Shown here piece by piece: positions 54,268 through 64,000 of a DNA stretch of 64,000 bases; position 1 is the first letter of the stretch; each line of letters opens with the position of its first letter. Location of the stretch: assembly GCA_020544565.1 (NCBI GenBank), contig CP078014.1, positions 688,574 to 752,573 on the forward strand, written 5' to 3'. Position numbers and translations under genes: made by a program. The notes beneath the pieces are model-generated. The model was not told the origin of the DNA and searched no databases. It worked only from the letters and a program-made list of their open reading frames with translations. Source of the stretch: Bradyrhizobiaceae bacterium. Lineage in GTDB: Bacteria; Pseudomonadota; Alphaproteobacteria; Rhizobiales; Xanthobacteraceae.

Positions 54268-55019
54268 TCGATAACACGGCGATCGTCGACCGGCTTCGCG
54301 AACGCATCGCGTCGCTCGAGACAAGCCCTACGCGTGATCGCCAGGTGCTGCCGTTCGGCATCGACTTGCTCGATCGCGTGCTGCCGGGAGGAGGGTTGGC
54401 TCTCGGCGCGCTGCATGAAGTGGCCGGTGGCGGCAACGGCGCCATCCATGGCGCTGCCGCAGCGCTGTTTGCCGCCGGCATCGCCGCCCGCAGTCACGGA
54501 CAAATCCTGTGGTGCGTGACGCGACCGGATTTGTTCGCTCCGGCGCTGGCGCAGGCCGGTCTGGCGCCGGACCGCGTCATCTATGTCGAGGCTGGCGACG
54601 ACAAGGCCGTGCTCGCCTGTTTTGAGGAAGGGCTACGGCATGGCGGCTTGGGCGCTGTGGTCGCCGAGGTCGCTCGGCTGTCGATGACGGCTTCGCGGCG
54701 ATTGCAGCTTTCGGCCGAAAGCTCCGGAACGCTGGGCGTCGCCATTCGGCGCTGGCGACGCCAGACCGAGGCGGCGGATTTCGGACAACCCACCGCCGCC
54801 GTGACCCGCTGGCGTGTGACGGCGCTGCCGTCGTCGCCGTTGCCGGTGCCGGGCATCGGACGCGCCCGCTGGCACATCGAATTGATCCGTTGCCGCGCCG
54901 GAGACAGCGCGGAGTTTGAGTTGGAAGCGTGTGATGCCCAGGGTCGTCTCTCTGTTTCTTCCGACGTGGCCGACCGACCGGGTGCGAAGGATCACGAACG
55001 GCGCTTCGCCGTCCGGTGA
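54264..55019 (+). CDS. imuA: ImuA, RecA-like component of the ImuABC mutasome
   Basis: 251 aa from ATG 54264, which overlaps the SRAP-like stop (ATGA). VLPFGIDLLDRVLPGGGLALGALHEVAG begins a RecA/SulA-like fold without a full ATPase P-loop, as in ImuA proteins. Overlaps imuB by about 86 bases. In relatives ImuA stimulates error-prone translesion synthesis with ImuB and DnaE2. Confidence 0.9.
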   Translation: MIDNTAIVDRLRERIASLETSPTRDRQVLPFGIDLLDRVLPGGGLALGALHEVAGGGNGAIHGAAAALFAAGIAARSHGQILWCVTRPDLFAPALAQAGLAPDRVIYVEAGDDKAVLACFEEGLRHGGLGAVVAEVARLSMTASRRLQLSAESSGTLGVAIRRWRRQTEAADFGQPTAAVTRWRVTALPSSPLPVPGIGRARWHIELIRCRAGDSAEFELEACDAQGRLSVSSDVADRPGAKDHERRFAVR

Positions 55020-56454
55020 AACGCCGCTCGTCTTGGTCGGCCGTGACGGGACGCGGCGGGTGGTGCTGGCTGCGGATGCGGCGGCGCGCGCCGCGGGGTT
55101 ACGGGTCGGGATGCCGGCGACCAAGGCCCAGGCGTTGGTACCGGGTCTTGTCGTGCAGGACGCCGAGCCCGCGGCGGATGCCGCGGCGCTGGAGCGTCTC
55201 GCGGTCTGGGCGCTGCGCTACGCGCCGGTCGTTGCCGCCGATCCGGCCGACGGGCTCGTCATCGACGCCAGCGGCGCGGTGCATCTGCACGGCGGCGAGA
55301 CCGCCATGCTCGCAGACATGATCGGCCGGCTCGCGGGCTCTCGCATTTCTGCGCGGGCCGCGATGGCCGACACCTGGGGCGCGGCGTATGCGCTCGCTCG
55401 TTTTGTGGCGCGACCAGCGATCGTGATTCCGCCGGGCGCCAGTGTTGCCGCGATCCTGCCGCTGCCGATCGCGGCGCTGCGTTTGCCGATCGATATGGTG
55501 GACAGTCTGCGCCGGCTCGGCTTCGATCGCGTCAGTGATCTGATGGACAAGCCGCGCGCGCCGCTCGCGCTGCGCTTCGGTCCCGAGCTCGGCCGCCGCC
55601 TCGATCACGCCACCGGCCAGCGCGCCCAGCCGATCGATCCGGTGCGGCCACCTGATGTCGTCGAGATCCGGCGCGGGTTTGCCGAGCCGATCGGCGCCGC
55701 CGAAACGCTGGCGCGCTACACCGGCAAGCTCGTCGTCCAGCTCTGTGAAGCGCTGGAGGCGAGGGGCCTCGGCGCGCGGCGGCTCGATCTTCTGTTTCAT
55801 CGCACCGACGGCCGCATCGCCGCGATCCGCATCGGCACCGCCAAACCAGTGCGCGATGTAAAGCGTCTGACGCGATTACTCTGCGACAAGATTGAGACGG
55901 TCGATCCGGGCTTCGGCATCGAGATCATGAGTCTGGCGGCGACGCTCGCTGAGCCGTTCCAGGCCAAACAGGGCGTCTCGTCCCTGACCGAGGAGACGGT
56001 TGCCGACATCTCCGGCCTGATCGATACGCTATCCAATCGCATCGGCGGCGAGCGGCTCTATCGTATCGCGCCAGTCGCGAGCGACGTCCCGGAACGGTCG
56101 GTCGGCCGTGTGGCGCCGACCGCGCCGCCAACCGGGGAGGGCTGGCTTCAGCACTGGCCGCGGCCGTCGCGCCTGTTCGCGCCACCCGAGCCGATCGAGA
56201 CCCTGGCGCTGTTGCCCGATCATCCGCCGGTCAGCTTCACCTGGCGTGGCATCCGCCGCCGGGTAAAGCGTGCCGACGGACCCGAACGCGTGTTCGGCGA
56301 ATGGTGGAAGCGCGACGCCGAACTGATCGCCGTGCGCGATTATTTCCAGGTCGAGGATGATGCCGGCGAACGGTTCTGGATCTTCCGCGCTGGTGACGGT
56401 GAGGATGCCGCAACCGGCTCGCAGCGCTGGTTCCTGCACGGCATCTTCGCATGA
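54934..56454 (+). CDS. imuB: ImuB, Y-family polymerase-like protein
   Basis: 506 aa from ATG 54934 ([17 protein letters not shown]); GTG 54931 or TTG 54916 are possible. It has the DinB-like fold ([43 protein letters not shown]) but lacks the catalytic acidic set of active Y-family polymerases, typical of ImuB, which acts as a scaffold that binds the clamp. Ends four bases into dnaE2. Confidence 0.9.
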   Translation: MPRVVSLFLPTWPTDRVRRITNGASPSGETPLVLVGRDGTRRVVLAADAAARAAGLRVGMPATKAQALVPGLVVQDAEPAADAAALERLAVWALRYAPVVAADPADGLVIDASGAVHLHGGETAMLADMIGRLAGSRISARAAMADTWGAAYALARFVARPAIVIPPGASVAAILPLPIAALRLPIDMVDSLRRLGFDRVSDLMDKPRAPLALRFGPELGRRLDHATGQRAQPIDPVRPPDVVEIRRGFAEPIGAAETLARYTGKLVVQLCEALEARGLGARRLDLLFHRTDGRIAAIRIGTAKPVRDVKRLTRLLCDKIETVDPGFGIEIMSLAATLAEPFQAKQGVSSLTEETVADISGLIDTLSNRIGGERLYRIAPVASDVPERSVGRVAPTAPPTGEGWLQHWPRPSRLFAPPEPIETLALLPDHPPVSFTWRGIRRRVKRADGPERVFGEWWKRDAELIAVRDYFQVEDDAGERFWIFRAGDGEDAATGSQRWFLHGIFA

Positions 56455-59400
56455 GCGGCGTGCGCTACAGCGAATTGCAGGTGACGTCGCATTTCTCGTT
56501 TTTGCGCGGCGCCAGTTCCTGCGAGGAGTTGTTCGCGCAAGCGGCGATGCTCAGCATCGAGGCGCTCGCGATCGTCGATCGTAATTCGCTGGCCGGTATC
56601 GTGCGCGCCCATGAGGCGGCGAAAGTCACCGGCGTCAGGTTGATCGTCGGCTGCCGTCTCGATCTGACGGATGGCATGTCGCTGCTGGTCTATCCGACCG
56701 ATCGACCCGCTTACGCGCGGCTGTGCCGACTGCTCTCGCTCGGCAAGAAGCGCGGCGGCAAGGCCCAATGTCATCTCGATTGGGATGATGTTGTCGCCTA
56801 CGGCGACGGTCTGGTCGCGGTGCTGGTGCCCGATGAGGCTGACGATACCTGCGCGCTACGGCTGCGCCGTCTGCTCGAGGCATTCGGCGATCGCGCCTAT
56901 CTGGCGTTGACGCTGCGGCGGCGCCCGAACGACGCGCTGCGGCTGCATGAGCTGTCGAACCTCGCGTCGCGGGCGCGGGTGCCGACCCTCGTCACCAACG
57001 ACGCGCTGTTTCATGTGCCGGCACGCCGCCTGCTGCAGGATGTCGTCACCTGCATTCGCCACAACGTCACCATCGACGATGCGGGATTCCGCCGCGAGCG
57101 CCATGCCGACCGCTATCTTAAAGCCCCTGAAGAAATGGCGCGGCTGTTTGCGCGCTATCCCGAGGCATTGGCGCGGATCACCGAGATCACCGGGCGCTGT
57201 CGTTTTTCGCTCGATGAGCTGGCCTATCAATATCCGGAAGAGCGCAGCCTGCCGGGGCTGACGCCGCAGCAGGCGCTGGAGAAGCTGACCTGGGAGGGCG
57301 CTATCGAACGCTATCCTGAGGGATTGCCCGACAAAGTCAGCGCGTCGCTCGCACATGAACTGCGGCTGATCGAGAAGCTCGAATACGCGCCGTACTTTCT
57401 GACCGTGAATGCCATCGTCCGCTTCGCCCGCAGCCAGGACATCCTCTGTCAGGGCCGCGGCTCGGCCGCCAACAGCGCGGTCTGCTACGTGCTTGGCGTT
57501 ACCTCGATCGATCCTGACCGCAACGACCTATTGTTTGAGCGCTTCGTCTCCGAGGAGCGCCGCGAGCCGCCGGACATCGACGTCGATTTCGAGCACGAGC
57601 GGCGCGAGATCGTCATGCAGTGGGTGTTCGAAACCTATGGCCGCGATCATGCGGCGCTGTGCTCGACCGTGATCCGTTACCGATCGAAAGGCGCATTGCG
57701 CGATGTCGGCAAGGCGCTGGGTCTGCCCGAAGATCTGATCAAGATGCTGGCGTCGCAGGTCTCCGGCTGGCACCGCGACGGCATCGAACCGCAGCATGCG
57801 GAAGATCTCAATCTCAATATCGGCGATCGGCGGTTGCGACTGGCGCTGGACCTGGCGCGCAACCTGATCGGCGCGCCGCGGCATCTGTCGCAGCATCCCG
57901 GCGGCTTCGTCCTGACCCACGACCGGCTCGACGAGTTGGTGCCGATCGAGCCCGCCGCAATGCCCGATCGCCAGGTCATCGAATGGGACAAGGACGACAT
58001 CGACGCGCTGCGCTTCATGAAGGTCGATTGCCTGGCGCTCGGGATGTTGAGCTGCATGAAGCGCGGCCTCGATCTCCTGGCCGAGCACAAGGGCACCAGG
58101 CTCGACCTCGCCACCATCCCGGCCGAAGACCCGCGCACCTACGCCATGATCCGCAAGGCCGATACGCTCGGCACCTTCCAGATCGAGAGCCGGGCGCAGA
58201 TGTCGATGCTGCCGCGGATCAAGCCGCGCACCTTCTACGATCTCGTCATCGAAGTAGCGATCGTCCGTCCCGGCCCGATCCAGGGCGACATGGTGCATCC
58301 GTACTTAAGACGCCGGGAAGGCAAGGAGGCGGTGGTCTATCCCAAGCCGGAGTTGGAAAAGGTGCTGGGCAAGACGCTCGGCGTGCCGCTGTTCCAGGAA
58401 CAGGCGATGCGGGTCGCAATCGAATGCGCTGGTTTTACGCCAGGCGAGGCCGATCAGTTGCGCCGCGCTATGGCGACCTTCAAGCACACCGGCGGCGTCT
58501 CCAAGTTCGGCGAGAAGCTGATCGGCGGCATGGTGGCCAATGGTTACACCCGGGAATTCGCCGAGCAGACGTTTCGGCAACTGGAGGGCTTCGGCAGTTA
58601 TGGCTTTCCGGAATCACACGCGGCTTCTTTCGCGCTGATCGCCTACGCCTCGTCCTGGCTGAAATGCCATCACCCCGATGTGTTCTGCGCCGCGCTCCTG
58701 AACGCACAGCCGATGGGATTCTACGCGCCGGCGCAGATCGTGCGCGATGCGCGCGATCACGGCGTCGAGGTCCGGCCGGTCTGCATCAACGCCTCGCGCT
58801 GGGACTGCACGCTGGAGCCGGCCGATGATGAGGATCGCTTCGCGGTCCGGCTCGGCCTGCGCATGGTCAAGGGTCTCGCCAATGCCGATGCGGCGTCGAT
58901 CATCGCCGTGCGCGCCGACCGGCCGTTCGCCTCGGTCGATGACCTGTGGCAGCGCGCCCGCGTGCCGGCGGCCTCGCTGGTCGAGATCGCTGACGCCGAT
59001 GGATTCCGATCCTGTTTGCATCTCGCCCGCCGCGAGGCGCTGTGGGCGATCAAGGCGCTGCGTGACGAACCGCTGCCGTTGTTTGCGGCTGCTGCCGCCC
59101 GCGCGATGGCGATAGTCCCCGAAATCATCGAGCCGCCCGTGGCGCTGCGGCCGATGACGGCGGGCGGCGAGGTAGTCGAGGATTACGGCCATGTCGGACT
59201 GACCCTGCGGGGCCACCCGCTATCGTTCCTCCGCGACGATCTGCGGCGCCGGCGCATCGTCACATGTTCGGAAGCCATGGCGGCGCGCGATGGCCGGTGG
59301 CTCGAAACTGCCGGTCTCGTGCTGGTGCGGCAGATGCCGGGATCGGCCAAGGGCGTGCTGTTCGTCACCATCGAAGACGAAACCGGCATTGCCAACCTCG

Positions 59401-59720
59401 TGGTCTGGCCGCGGGTGTTCGAACGGCAGCGCCGTGTCATCCTCGGTGCAAGCATGATCGGTGTGCAGGGCCGGATTCAGCGCGAAGGCGAGGTGGTGCA
59501 TCTCGTCGCCCGGCAGCTCACCGACCTGTCGCCGGAACTGGCCAGCGTCGGCGATCGCGATACGGCGTTTCCGGTGCCGCACGGTCGGGGCGATGAATTC
59601 CATCACGGCGCCCCCAGCCTCGATCCCCGCAGCTTGCCCAAAGGACCGAAACCGCGCGACATCGAAGATTCTTATCGTCACCTCGATCAGATCAGGGTGA
59701 AGACGCGGGATTTTCGGTAG
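56451..59720 (+). CDS. dnaE2: error-prone DNA polymerase III alpha subunit DnaE2
   Basis: 1,089 aa. N-terminal PHP domain ([18 protein letters not shown]), then the C-family palm with [12 protein letters not shown] near residue 374-385 as catalytic aspartates, and the finger and thumb segments [14 protein letters not shown] and [28 protein letters not shown]. The C-terminal OB-fold region contains [24 protein letters not shown] overlap with imuB. With ImuA and ImuB it carries out SOS mutagenesis. Confidence 0.95.
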   Translation: MSGVRYSELQVTSHFSFLRGASSCEELFAQAAMLSIEALAIVDRNSLAGIVRAHEAAKVTGVRLIVGCRLDLTDGMSLLVYPTDRPAYARLCRLLSLGKKRGGKAQCHLDWDDVVAYGDGLVAVLVPDEADDTCALRLRRLLEAFGDRAYLALTLRRRPNDALRLHELSNLASRARVPTLVTNDALFHVPARRLLQDVVTCIRHNVTIDDAGFRRERHADRYLKAPEEMARLFARYPEALARITEITGRCRFSLDELAYQYPEERSLPGLTPQQALEKLTWEGAIERYPEGLPDKVSASLAHELRLIEKLEYAPYFLTVNAIVRFARSQDILCQGRGSAANSAVCYVLGVTSIDPDRNDLLFERFVSEERREPPDIDVDFEHERREIVMQWVFETYGRDHAALCSTVIRYRSKGALRDVGKALGLPEDLIKMLASQVSGWHRDGIEPQHAEDLNLNIGDRRLRLALDLARNLIGAPRHLSQHPGGFVLTHDRLDELVPIEPAAMPDRQVIEWDKDDIDALRFMKVDCLALGMLSCMKRGLDLLAEHKGTRLDLATIPAEDPRTYAMIRKADTLGTFQIESRAQMSMLPRIKPRTFYDLVIEVAIVRPGPIQGDMVHPYLRRREGKEAVVYPKPELEKVLGKTLGVPLFQEQAMRVAIECAGFTPGEADQLRRAMATFKHTGGVSKFGEKLIGGMVANGYTREFAEQTFRQLEGFGSYGFPESHAASFALIAYASSWLKCHHPDVFCAALLNAQPMGFYAPAQIVRDARDHGVEVRPVCINASRWDCTLEPADDEDRFAVRLGLRMVKGLANADAASIIAVRADRPFASVDDLWQRARVPAASLVEIADADGFRSCLHLARREALWAIKALRDEPLPLFAAAAARAMAIVPEIIEPPVALRPMTAGGEVVEDYGHVGLTLRGHPLSFLRDDLRRRRIVTCSEAMAARDGRWLETAGLVLVRQMPGSAKGVLFVTIEDETGIANLVVWPRVFERQRRVILGASMIGVQGRIQREGEVVHLVARQLTDLSPELASVGDRDTAFPVPHGRGDEFHHGAPSLDPRSLPKGPKPRDIEDSYRHLDQIRVKTRDFR

Positions 59721-59792
59721 CGTACCGCCAAACTGCTCCACGAGCCCTTGATCGACTCACAGGGAAGGGTCTGATAGCCATTTCTTAAAACA

Positions 59793-59815
59793 AGATCGGG
59801 TACGTTACCCGATCT
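59793..59815 (+). promoter_or_regulatory. perfect palindrome, likely operator of the MerR-like regulator
   Basis: AGATCGGGTA, spacer CGT, TACCCGATCT: ten-base perfect arms around three bases, spanning 59793-59815. It ends 12 bases before the start of the regulator gene, so bound protein would block its own transcription or translation initiation region. Confidence 0.6.
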
Positions 59816-59827
59816 GAGGGAGCGATC

Positions 59828-60364
59828 TTGCGCTACGTCACAACGCCTCACGCCTGCCAGCTCACCGGTCTTTCCACGGAAAGGCTTCGGGAATGGACGA
59901 GCCGCCGCGCCTTGATTCCAGCCGACGTGAAACCCAGACGGAAGGGGTCTCCGGCCAAGTATACGTGGCAGACCATCCTTATTCTAAGGCTCGCAGTGAC
60001 CCTGCGGGAGCAATTTCATATCGAACTCCAGGCTCATAAGAGCCTTTTCAACAGCCTGCGACGGGAGCTGCGCACCAAGTCGTTCATCGCCCTCTGGGGA
60101 CAGAACGTGGCCCTCCTCGACGGCGATCGATGGACATTTGTAGAGGACGCCGCCGGTCAACTTCCGGCCGGCGACGTGCTGCTCCTTCGCCTGAACGCTC
60201 ATCTTGATGTGTTGTCGGCGGGATTCGCATTGCCAAGTCCGGCTGCCGTTCCCGGCCAATTCGATCTGTTCCCGGTCCAGGCCGTCGCTGGCCCGCCAGT
60301 CAAACAAGTGCGGCGGCGAGCCCCGAGCAAGCTGACCGTTCCGGCACGGAGGCGTTCGGCATGA
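59828..60364 (+). CDS. MerR-like helix-turn-helix protein, probable regulator
   Basis: 178 aa, starting at TTG 59828 with GAGGGAG upstream. The N-terminus TPHACQLTGLSTERLREWTSRRALIPADV followed by KYTWQTILILRLAVTL matches the MerR winged helix-turn-helix. No ligand-binding Cys or metal site is seen. The C-terminal part is unrecognised and ends in basic residues. The palindrome just upstream suggests autoregulation; the large methylase gene starts 112 bases downstream and is a likely target. Confidence 0.6.
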   Translation: MRYVTTPHACQLTGLSTERLREWTSRRALIPADVKPRRKGSPAKYTWQTILILRLAVTLREQFHIELQAHKSLFNSLRRELRTKSFIALWGQNVALLDGDRWTFVEDAAGQLPAGDVLLLRLNAHLDVLSAGFALPSPAAVPGQFDLFPVQAVAGPPVKQVRRRAPSKLTVPARRRSA

Positions 60365-60426
60365 GGCGCGCCATTGACCGGGACAACCCAGGTTGCTCGC
60401 CTGCAGACCGCTTCACCGGCAGCTAT

Positions 60427-60441
60427 GTTCATGATATGTTC
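60427..60441 (+). promoter_or_regulatory. second LexA-box-like site (GTTC-N7-GTTC)
   Basis: GTTCATGATATGTTC fits the alphaproteobacterial SOS box exactly, 36 bases before the methylase start. Eight fixed bases occur by chance about once per 33 kb when both orientations are counted, so position in a 112-base gap is the main support. Confidence 0.5.
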
Positions 60442-60476
60442 TCATTTTCGGGGCATGAATGCCGGAAGGGACCAGC

Positions 60477-63400
60477 GTGACAATTTCGGCCCTGCAGAAC
60501 TGGCTTGAAAGGCTCGGCTATGCCGCCGAGCCCGCCGTGCTGCATCGCCGAGGTGAGGACGTTCCGGAAGTTCACCCCTATGCACTGGAGATCAAGTCCC
60601 TTCTCAAGCCGGACGGGGTGATTCGCGCCCAGGCCGTCTTTGAGGTTGAGGGCGTCCCGACGGTGGTCTTTGTAGGCGATACGGACGAGCCACTCACCGC
60701 CGCCGCTTTGGACGAGATCCGCAAGCGGATATGGAACCAGAATCTCGCCACGGTGGTGATCGAGATCAAGGGCGAGACGGCAGTTGCCGTGCCGGCCCGA
60801 AAGCTCCGCAACGCGGAGGAAAGGCTGACGCTCGGCGAAGCGCGTCCCGATGGGCCGTTCTCGGCGTTCGACATCGCTTCCGCCAATCTCTCCCGCCGCG
60901 CACCCAAATGGTTCGACATCAAGGCGCGTGTCGATCGCAAGTTGCTCGCCAATCTCTCGAGCACCGTACTCAAGATGTCGAAGGTCGGATTCCGGGCAGC
61001 CATCGATGCATCGCTGCGGCGGCGCCACGCCGAGTTGCTGATGGGGCAGGTGCTCTTCATCTCATATCTCGAACATCGCGACATTGTCGGTGCGACCTAT
61101 CGTCAGAGACGTGAGGTCGATCAACTCCATGCGCTCGTCGGTCAAGCCAACCGCAGTGGTGTTCGCAGCCTCATCGACGCGCTTCGTCAGGATTTCAACG
61201 GCGATTTCTTAGGGGGCGATCGGCACGATCCTTGGGCGGCGTTGAACACAGAGGGGTTCGCGCTGCTCGATCAATTCCTGCGCCGGACCGACATGACCAC
61301 CGGGCAGGGCGATTTCTGGAATTACGATTTCAGCTATATCCCGGTTGAGCTGCTATCCGGCCTCTACGAATCTTTCCTATCTCCCGACCAGAAGGCAAAA
61401 GACGGCGCTTACTACACGCCGCGTCACCTCGCGATGCTGGCGGTTGATCAAGCGTTCGTCACCTCGGCCGATCCTCTTTCCGAGACGATCTTCGACGGCG
61501 CTTGCGGATCTGGAATTCTGCTTACCACGGCCTACCGCCGTCTCATCGCGCTATCGGAGGCGCGCGACGGCCGCCAACTCAGTTTCAAACAGCGTCGAGA
61601 GCTTCTGGTCAAACGCATATTCGGCGCCGACATCAACCTGATGGCTTGCCGCGTCACGGCCTTCAGCCTCTATCTGTCGTTGCTGGAAGGCCTCAACCCC
61701 GCCGATATTATGGAGGCGCAGGAGCGCGAAAACGAGAAGCTGCCACCGCTGGACGGCAGCAATCTGCGCCACGGCCCGACGGCCGACTTCTTCGGACCCA
61801 AGCACGGGTTTGCTGACAAGCGCTTCACCCTCATTATCTCCAATCCGCCATGGTCGGAGCCCGAAGGCGAAGACGTCACGTCGGCCGACGTTTGGGCGGA
61901 GCGCGCTGGCGCCCCATTCGTTCGACGCCAGATCGCCGGCGCATACGCGCTGAGAGCGAGCGACTTCCTTGCCGAGCAAGGGCGCGTCTGCCTCATCCTG
62001 CCGATTGGACAGTTCTTAGGACCGTCCAGCGCATCCTTCGTCGCGCGCCTGTTCAGCCTGTTCCGGCCTGCGCGTCTCATCAACTTCGGTGATCTTCAGG
62101 GACTGCTGTTTCCGACCGCCGAGAACACCTGCCATGTATTCCTCGGGCAACGCCGCGCCGTCGAGGCGCAAATTCCATTTGGCGAGACTTTCGATTACTG
62201 CGTCCCGAAGGCGGACATGAGCCTGGCCTTCGGTCGGCTCACCATGCAGTCGGCCGATCGACACGTTTTGCAAACCCGCTCAGTCGCCCAGGACCCGCAG
62301 CTTCTCGTCACGCTGATGTGGGGCGACGCCAACGATATGACTCTGTGGACGCGCCTGACGGCGCGCGGAACGTTCAGCGATTTCTGGAAGGGGCCACAAC
62401 CATTCCGGCGATGGGTCAATCGCAAGGGCATTCATCTCCATGACAAGAGTCGCACCGCCGTCAGCGCTGGTCGGTTGCGCAAGATGCGGTTCGTGCCTGT
62501 GCCTGCGCTCAGTGCGGGTTCGCCCGTGTTGCATCCCGATCTCTTGAAGCCATGGCCGAGGGCGCAGGCGACGGTCGTCGGTCTTAACGATGAGGTGATG
62601 GCCGTCTTCGACGGTCCCCGCGTGCTTTTCCCGGACGGGTTCTCGAAGCTCGAACATACGGTCCGCGCGGTCTATTACGACGGCCCAGCCACCTTCACGC
62701 ATAGCATCGGCGTCATTTCCGGATCGAGCCAGGATGCAGCGCTACTCCAGTTCGCCGCGGTCTATTTGCGATCCAAGCTCGCCCGTTACTTCCTCATGAT
62801 GCGCGGCTGGAAGATGCTCTGCGAACGTAATGGCGTCCATCTGTCCGATGTCGAAACCTTCCCCTTCTTTGACGTCGACGCGGCGCCCGATCCGAAGGCG
62901 GCTAAAGCGGCACTCGCGAGGGTCGGCAGCTATATGCAAGAGCTCTCCGGCCTGCCGGAACTCGATCAACGCCGTCGCTACGGCGAAATCCAGAATGCAC
63001 TCGACAAGGCCATCTTCAAGTATTTTGGCCTGAACGAGAGCGAACAGGCGCTGGTTCGCGAAACCGTCGACATCCTGATGCCTTCGATCCGGCCGCGAAG
63101 TTTCAAAAGCCTCGACACGCCGGCTCAGGCCACCGCCCATCTGGAGGATTTTCGGACATACGGCGACGCGCTGGCTGCCTCCTTGACCACTTGGCGCGAA
63201 CGGACCGGTGGCGGCGGACGGTTTCATGTCGCCGTTGTCGCCAGTGATCCGGCTCGCCAAGGCCCGTCGGGAATCGTTCGGGTGAGCTACGCCAAAGAGA
63301 CAACTGCGCCGGCCACTTCCAGCGCTCAGCTTAATGACGATCTGGTCATCACGACGCTCGCTCAACTTCGCGCAGCGGGGCTGATGGCGATTTCATCGGG

Positions 63401-63575
63401 CGATGCGCTTCAACTTGTCCCCGATGCCCATGTTTGGATCGACGGGTCGCTCTATCTGGTGCGCCCGTTGTCTCGACGCAGTTGGACCGTACGGCAAGCG
63501 CTTCGCGATGCCGAGCACATCGTGCGATCCGTTCAGAGCCGGCTGTCGCCCGCGATCCGTCCGGAGGTCGCGTGA
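60477..63575 (+). CDS. large N6-adenine DNA methylase (restriction-modification type)
   Basis: About 1,032 aa from GTG 60477, which has GGAAGGG six bases upstream; ATG 60459 is an alternative. DGAYYTPRHLA (near 309), FDGACGSGILL (SAM motif I, near 339), FGADINLMACRVTAFSLYLSLL and the catalytic motif IV SNPPW (near 456) identify a gamma-class N6-adenine methylase. The first 250 residues and the long C-terminal half (target recognition or other functions) are unrecognised. No helicase motifs are seen. It overlaps the next gene by four bases (GTGA). It could be a Type IIG-like enzyme or part of a phage-defence operon. Confidence 0.8.
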   Translation: MTISALQNWLERLGYAAEPAVLHRRGEDVPEVHPYALEIKSLLKPDGVIRAQAVFEVEGVPTVVFVGDTDEPLTAAALDEIRKRIWNQNLATVVIEIKGETAVAVPARKLRNAEERLTLGEARPDGPFSAFDIASANLSRRAPKWFDIKARVDRKLLANLSSTVLKMSKVGFRAAIDASLRRRHAELLMGQVLFISYLEHRDIVGATYRQRREVDQLHALVGQANRSGVRSLIDALRQDFNGDFLGGDRHDPWAALNTEGFALLDQFLRRTDMTTGQGDFWNYDFSYIPVELLSGLYESFLSPDQKAKDGAYYTPRHLAMLAVDQAFVTSADPLSETIFDGACGSGILLTTAYRRLIALSEARDGRQLSFKQRRELLVKRIFGADINLMACRVTAFSLYLSLLEGLNPADIMEAQERENEKLPPLDGSNLRHGPTADFFGPKHGFADKRFTLIISNPPWSEPEGEDVTSADVWAERAGAPFVRRQIAGAYALRASDFLAEQGRVCLILPIGQFLGPSSASFVARLFSLFRPARLINFGDLQGLLFPTAENTCHVFLGQRRAVEAQIPFGETFDYCVPKADMSLAFGRLTMQSADRHVLQTRSVAQDPQLLVTLMWGDANDMTLWTRLTARGTFSDFWKGPQPFRRWVNRKGIHLHDKSRTAVSAGRLRKMRFVPVPALSAGSPVLHPDLLKPWPRAQATVVGLNDEVMAVFDGPRVLFPDGFSKLEHTVRAVYYDGPATFTHSIGVISGSSQDAALLQFAAVYLRSKLARYFLMMRGWKMLCERNGVHLSDVETFPFFDVDAAPDPKAAKAALARVGSYMQELSGLPELDQRRRYGEIQNALDKAIFKYFGLNESEQALVRETVDILMPSIRPRSFKSLDTPAQATAHLEDFRTYGDALAASLTTWRERTGGGGRFHVAVVASDPARQGPSGIVRVSYAKETTAPATSSAQLNDDLVITTLAQLRAAGLMAISSGDALQLVPDAHVWIDGSLYLVRPLSRRSWTVRQALRDAEHIVRSVQSRLSPAIRPEVA

Positions 63576-64000
63576 TAACCGGACAAGATTGGCTTTCCGC
63601 CTTCCCGATCCGCCCGGCGACCGAAGCGGTCGATGCTTTGCGGGAGAGCTGGCGAGTACTTGCCGAACAGCCACGAGCGCACTTCCATCCGGGAATGAAA
63701 GAGCCGAACCTCACCAAGGCGCTCAAGGCCTATGTCGAAAACGTAACGGCTCGGGAGCGCGGCTTGCTCGGAATGTGGGCCGCCGAGGGCGTGCTTCACA
63801 ACATCGATCTGGAAACAGCGAAGCTCACCCAGGAACGCCGCACCGACATCGTCTACGGATGGAATGACGATGCCCGTCGCATCGAACTGGTATTCGAATT
63901 CAAGAAAGTTGGCCGGCAAAAGAGCCACCGCACCCATTACCTTCGCGAGAAGGGGCTAGGTCGTTTTGTCACCGGCATCTACAGCCGTCGGCAAGCCGTC
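63572..64000 (+). CDS. PD-(D/E)XK-like protein (3' partial)
   Basis: The frame opens at GTG 63572, overlapping the methylase stop, and stays open for 143 codons to the window edge. RRTDIVYGWNDDARRIELVFEFKK has Asp, then Glu-Phe-Lys, in the spacing of PD-(D/E)XK nucleases. Coupled to the methylase gene, it is plausibly the cleavage partner. No full-length or family call is possible because the gene is cut. Confidence 0.6.
   Translation, partial: MITGQDWLSAFPIRPATEAVDALRESWRVLAEQPRAHFHPGMKEPNLTKALKAYVENVTARERGLLGMWAAEGVLHNIDLETAKLTQERRTDIVYGWNDDARRIELVFEFKKVGRQKSHRTHYLREKGLGRFVTGIYSRRQAV

Noticed and set aside
60477-64000. Assignment of the methylase locus to DISARM, BREX or Type I restriction.
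   Set aside because: No helicase, DUF1998, PglZ, HsdS or HsdR gene is visible before the window ends.
45602-64000. CRISPR array in the island.
   Set aside because: No regularly spaced direct repeats of 25-40 bases and no cas-like gene; the GACGGTA sites are short and irregular.

Overview
The window comes from a high-G+C alphaproteobacterium, most likely of the Bradyrhizobium/Rhodopseudomonas/Nitrobacter/Afipia group. I infer this from the long str-S10-spc-alpha ribosomal superoperon without rpsD, an ATP12-type F1 chaperone gene, GTTC-N7-GTTC LexA boxes, an imuA-imuB-dnaE2 mutagenesis cassette, and dispersed palindromes built around CCGGGC/GTGGATG of the kind common in this group. No species call is possible from sequence reading alone.

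Bases 1-45,600 are mostly core chromosome. 1-4,630 hold an ABC exporter with acidic tails, a family 2 glycosyltransferase behind a possible sigma-54 promoter, and a polysaccharide flippase. 5,336-24,391 is one co-directional block: rpsL-rpsG-fusA-tuf, then rpsJ-rplC-rplD-rplW-rplB-rpsS-rplV-rpsC-rplP-rpmC-rpsQ, then rplN-rplX-rplE-rpsN-rpsH-rplF-rplR-rpsE-rpmD-rplO-secY-adk, then rpsM-rpsK-rpoA-rplQ, closed by a clear intrinsic terminator. Its adenylate kinase carries a histone-H1-like Lys/Ala tail. 24,594-36,673 hold a DegP-type protease, rarA, a pseudouridine synthase, an ATP12 chaperone, an orphan FliK-like/FlhB-C pair, two NTF2-like proteins, an acyl-CoA carboxylase beta subunit, a Ppx/GppA phosphatase and rlmE. 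An IS481-family element (36,675-37,709) sits exactly at the rlmE stop codon. A drug-efflux MFS gene and the guaB-oxidoreductase-rsmB-guaA run follow.

From just after guaA to the window end (45,602-64,000) is an accessory island. A P4-type tyrosine integrase starts 314 bases after the guaA stop, behind repeated GACGGTA sites, and an AlpA-like regulator faces it. Next comes a minus-strand run: SRAP protein -> fusion of ribosomal protein L30 to a PD-(D/E)XK-like nuclease -> HNH protein -> nucleotidyl-cyclase-like protein -> RX4H (HEPN-like) protein. A plus-strand RX4H/zinc-knuckle protein meets it tail to tail. Divergent from the run, behind a perfect LexA box, is a second, degenerate SRAP gene followed by imuA-imuB-dnaE2. 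The window ends in a MerR-like regulator next to a perfect palindrome, then a second LexA-box-like site, a large N6-adenine methylase gene, and the start of a second PD-(D/E)XK-like gene cut by the window edge.

The best candidate for something undescribed is the L30-nuclease fusion (51,770-52,747) and the nuclease/cyclase-like operon around it. Its L30 part matches the host's own L30 at 37 of 55 aligned positions, yet it is joined in frame to a D...EVK nuclease motif. Together with the SOS-type sites this suggests a DNA-damage-linked or ribosome-linked defence or stress module; that function is inference.
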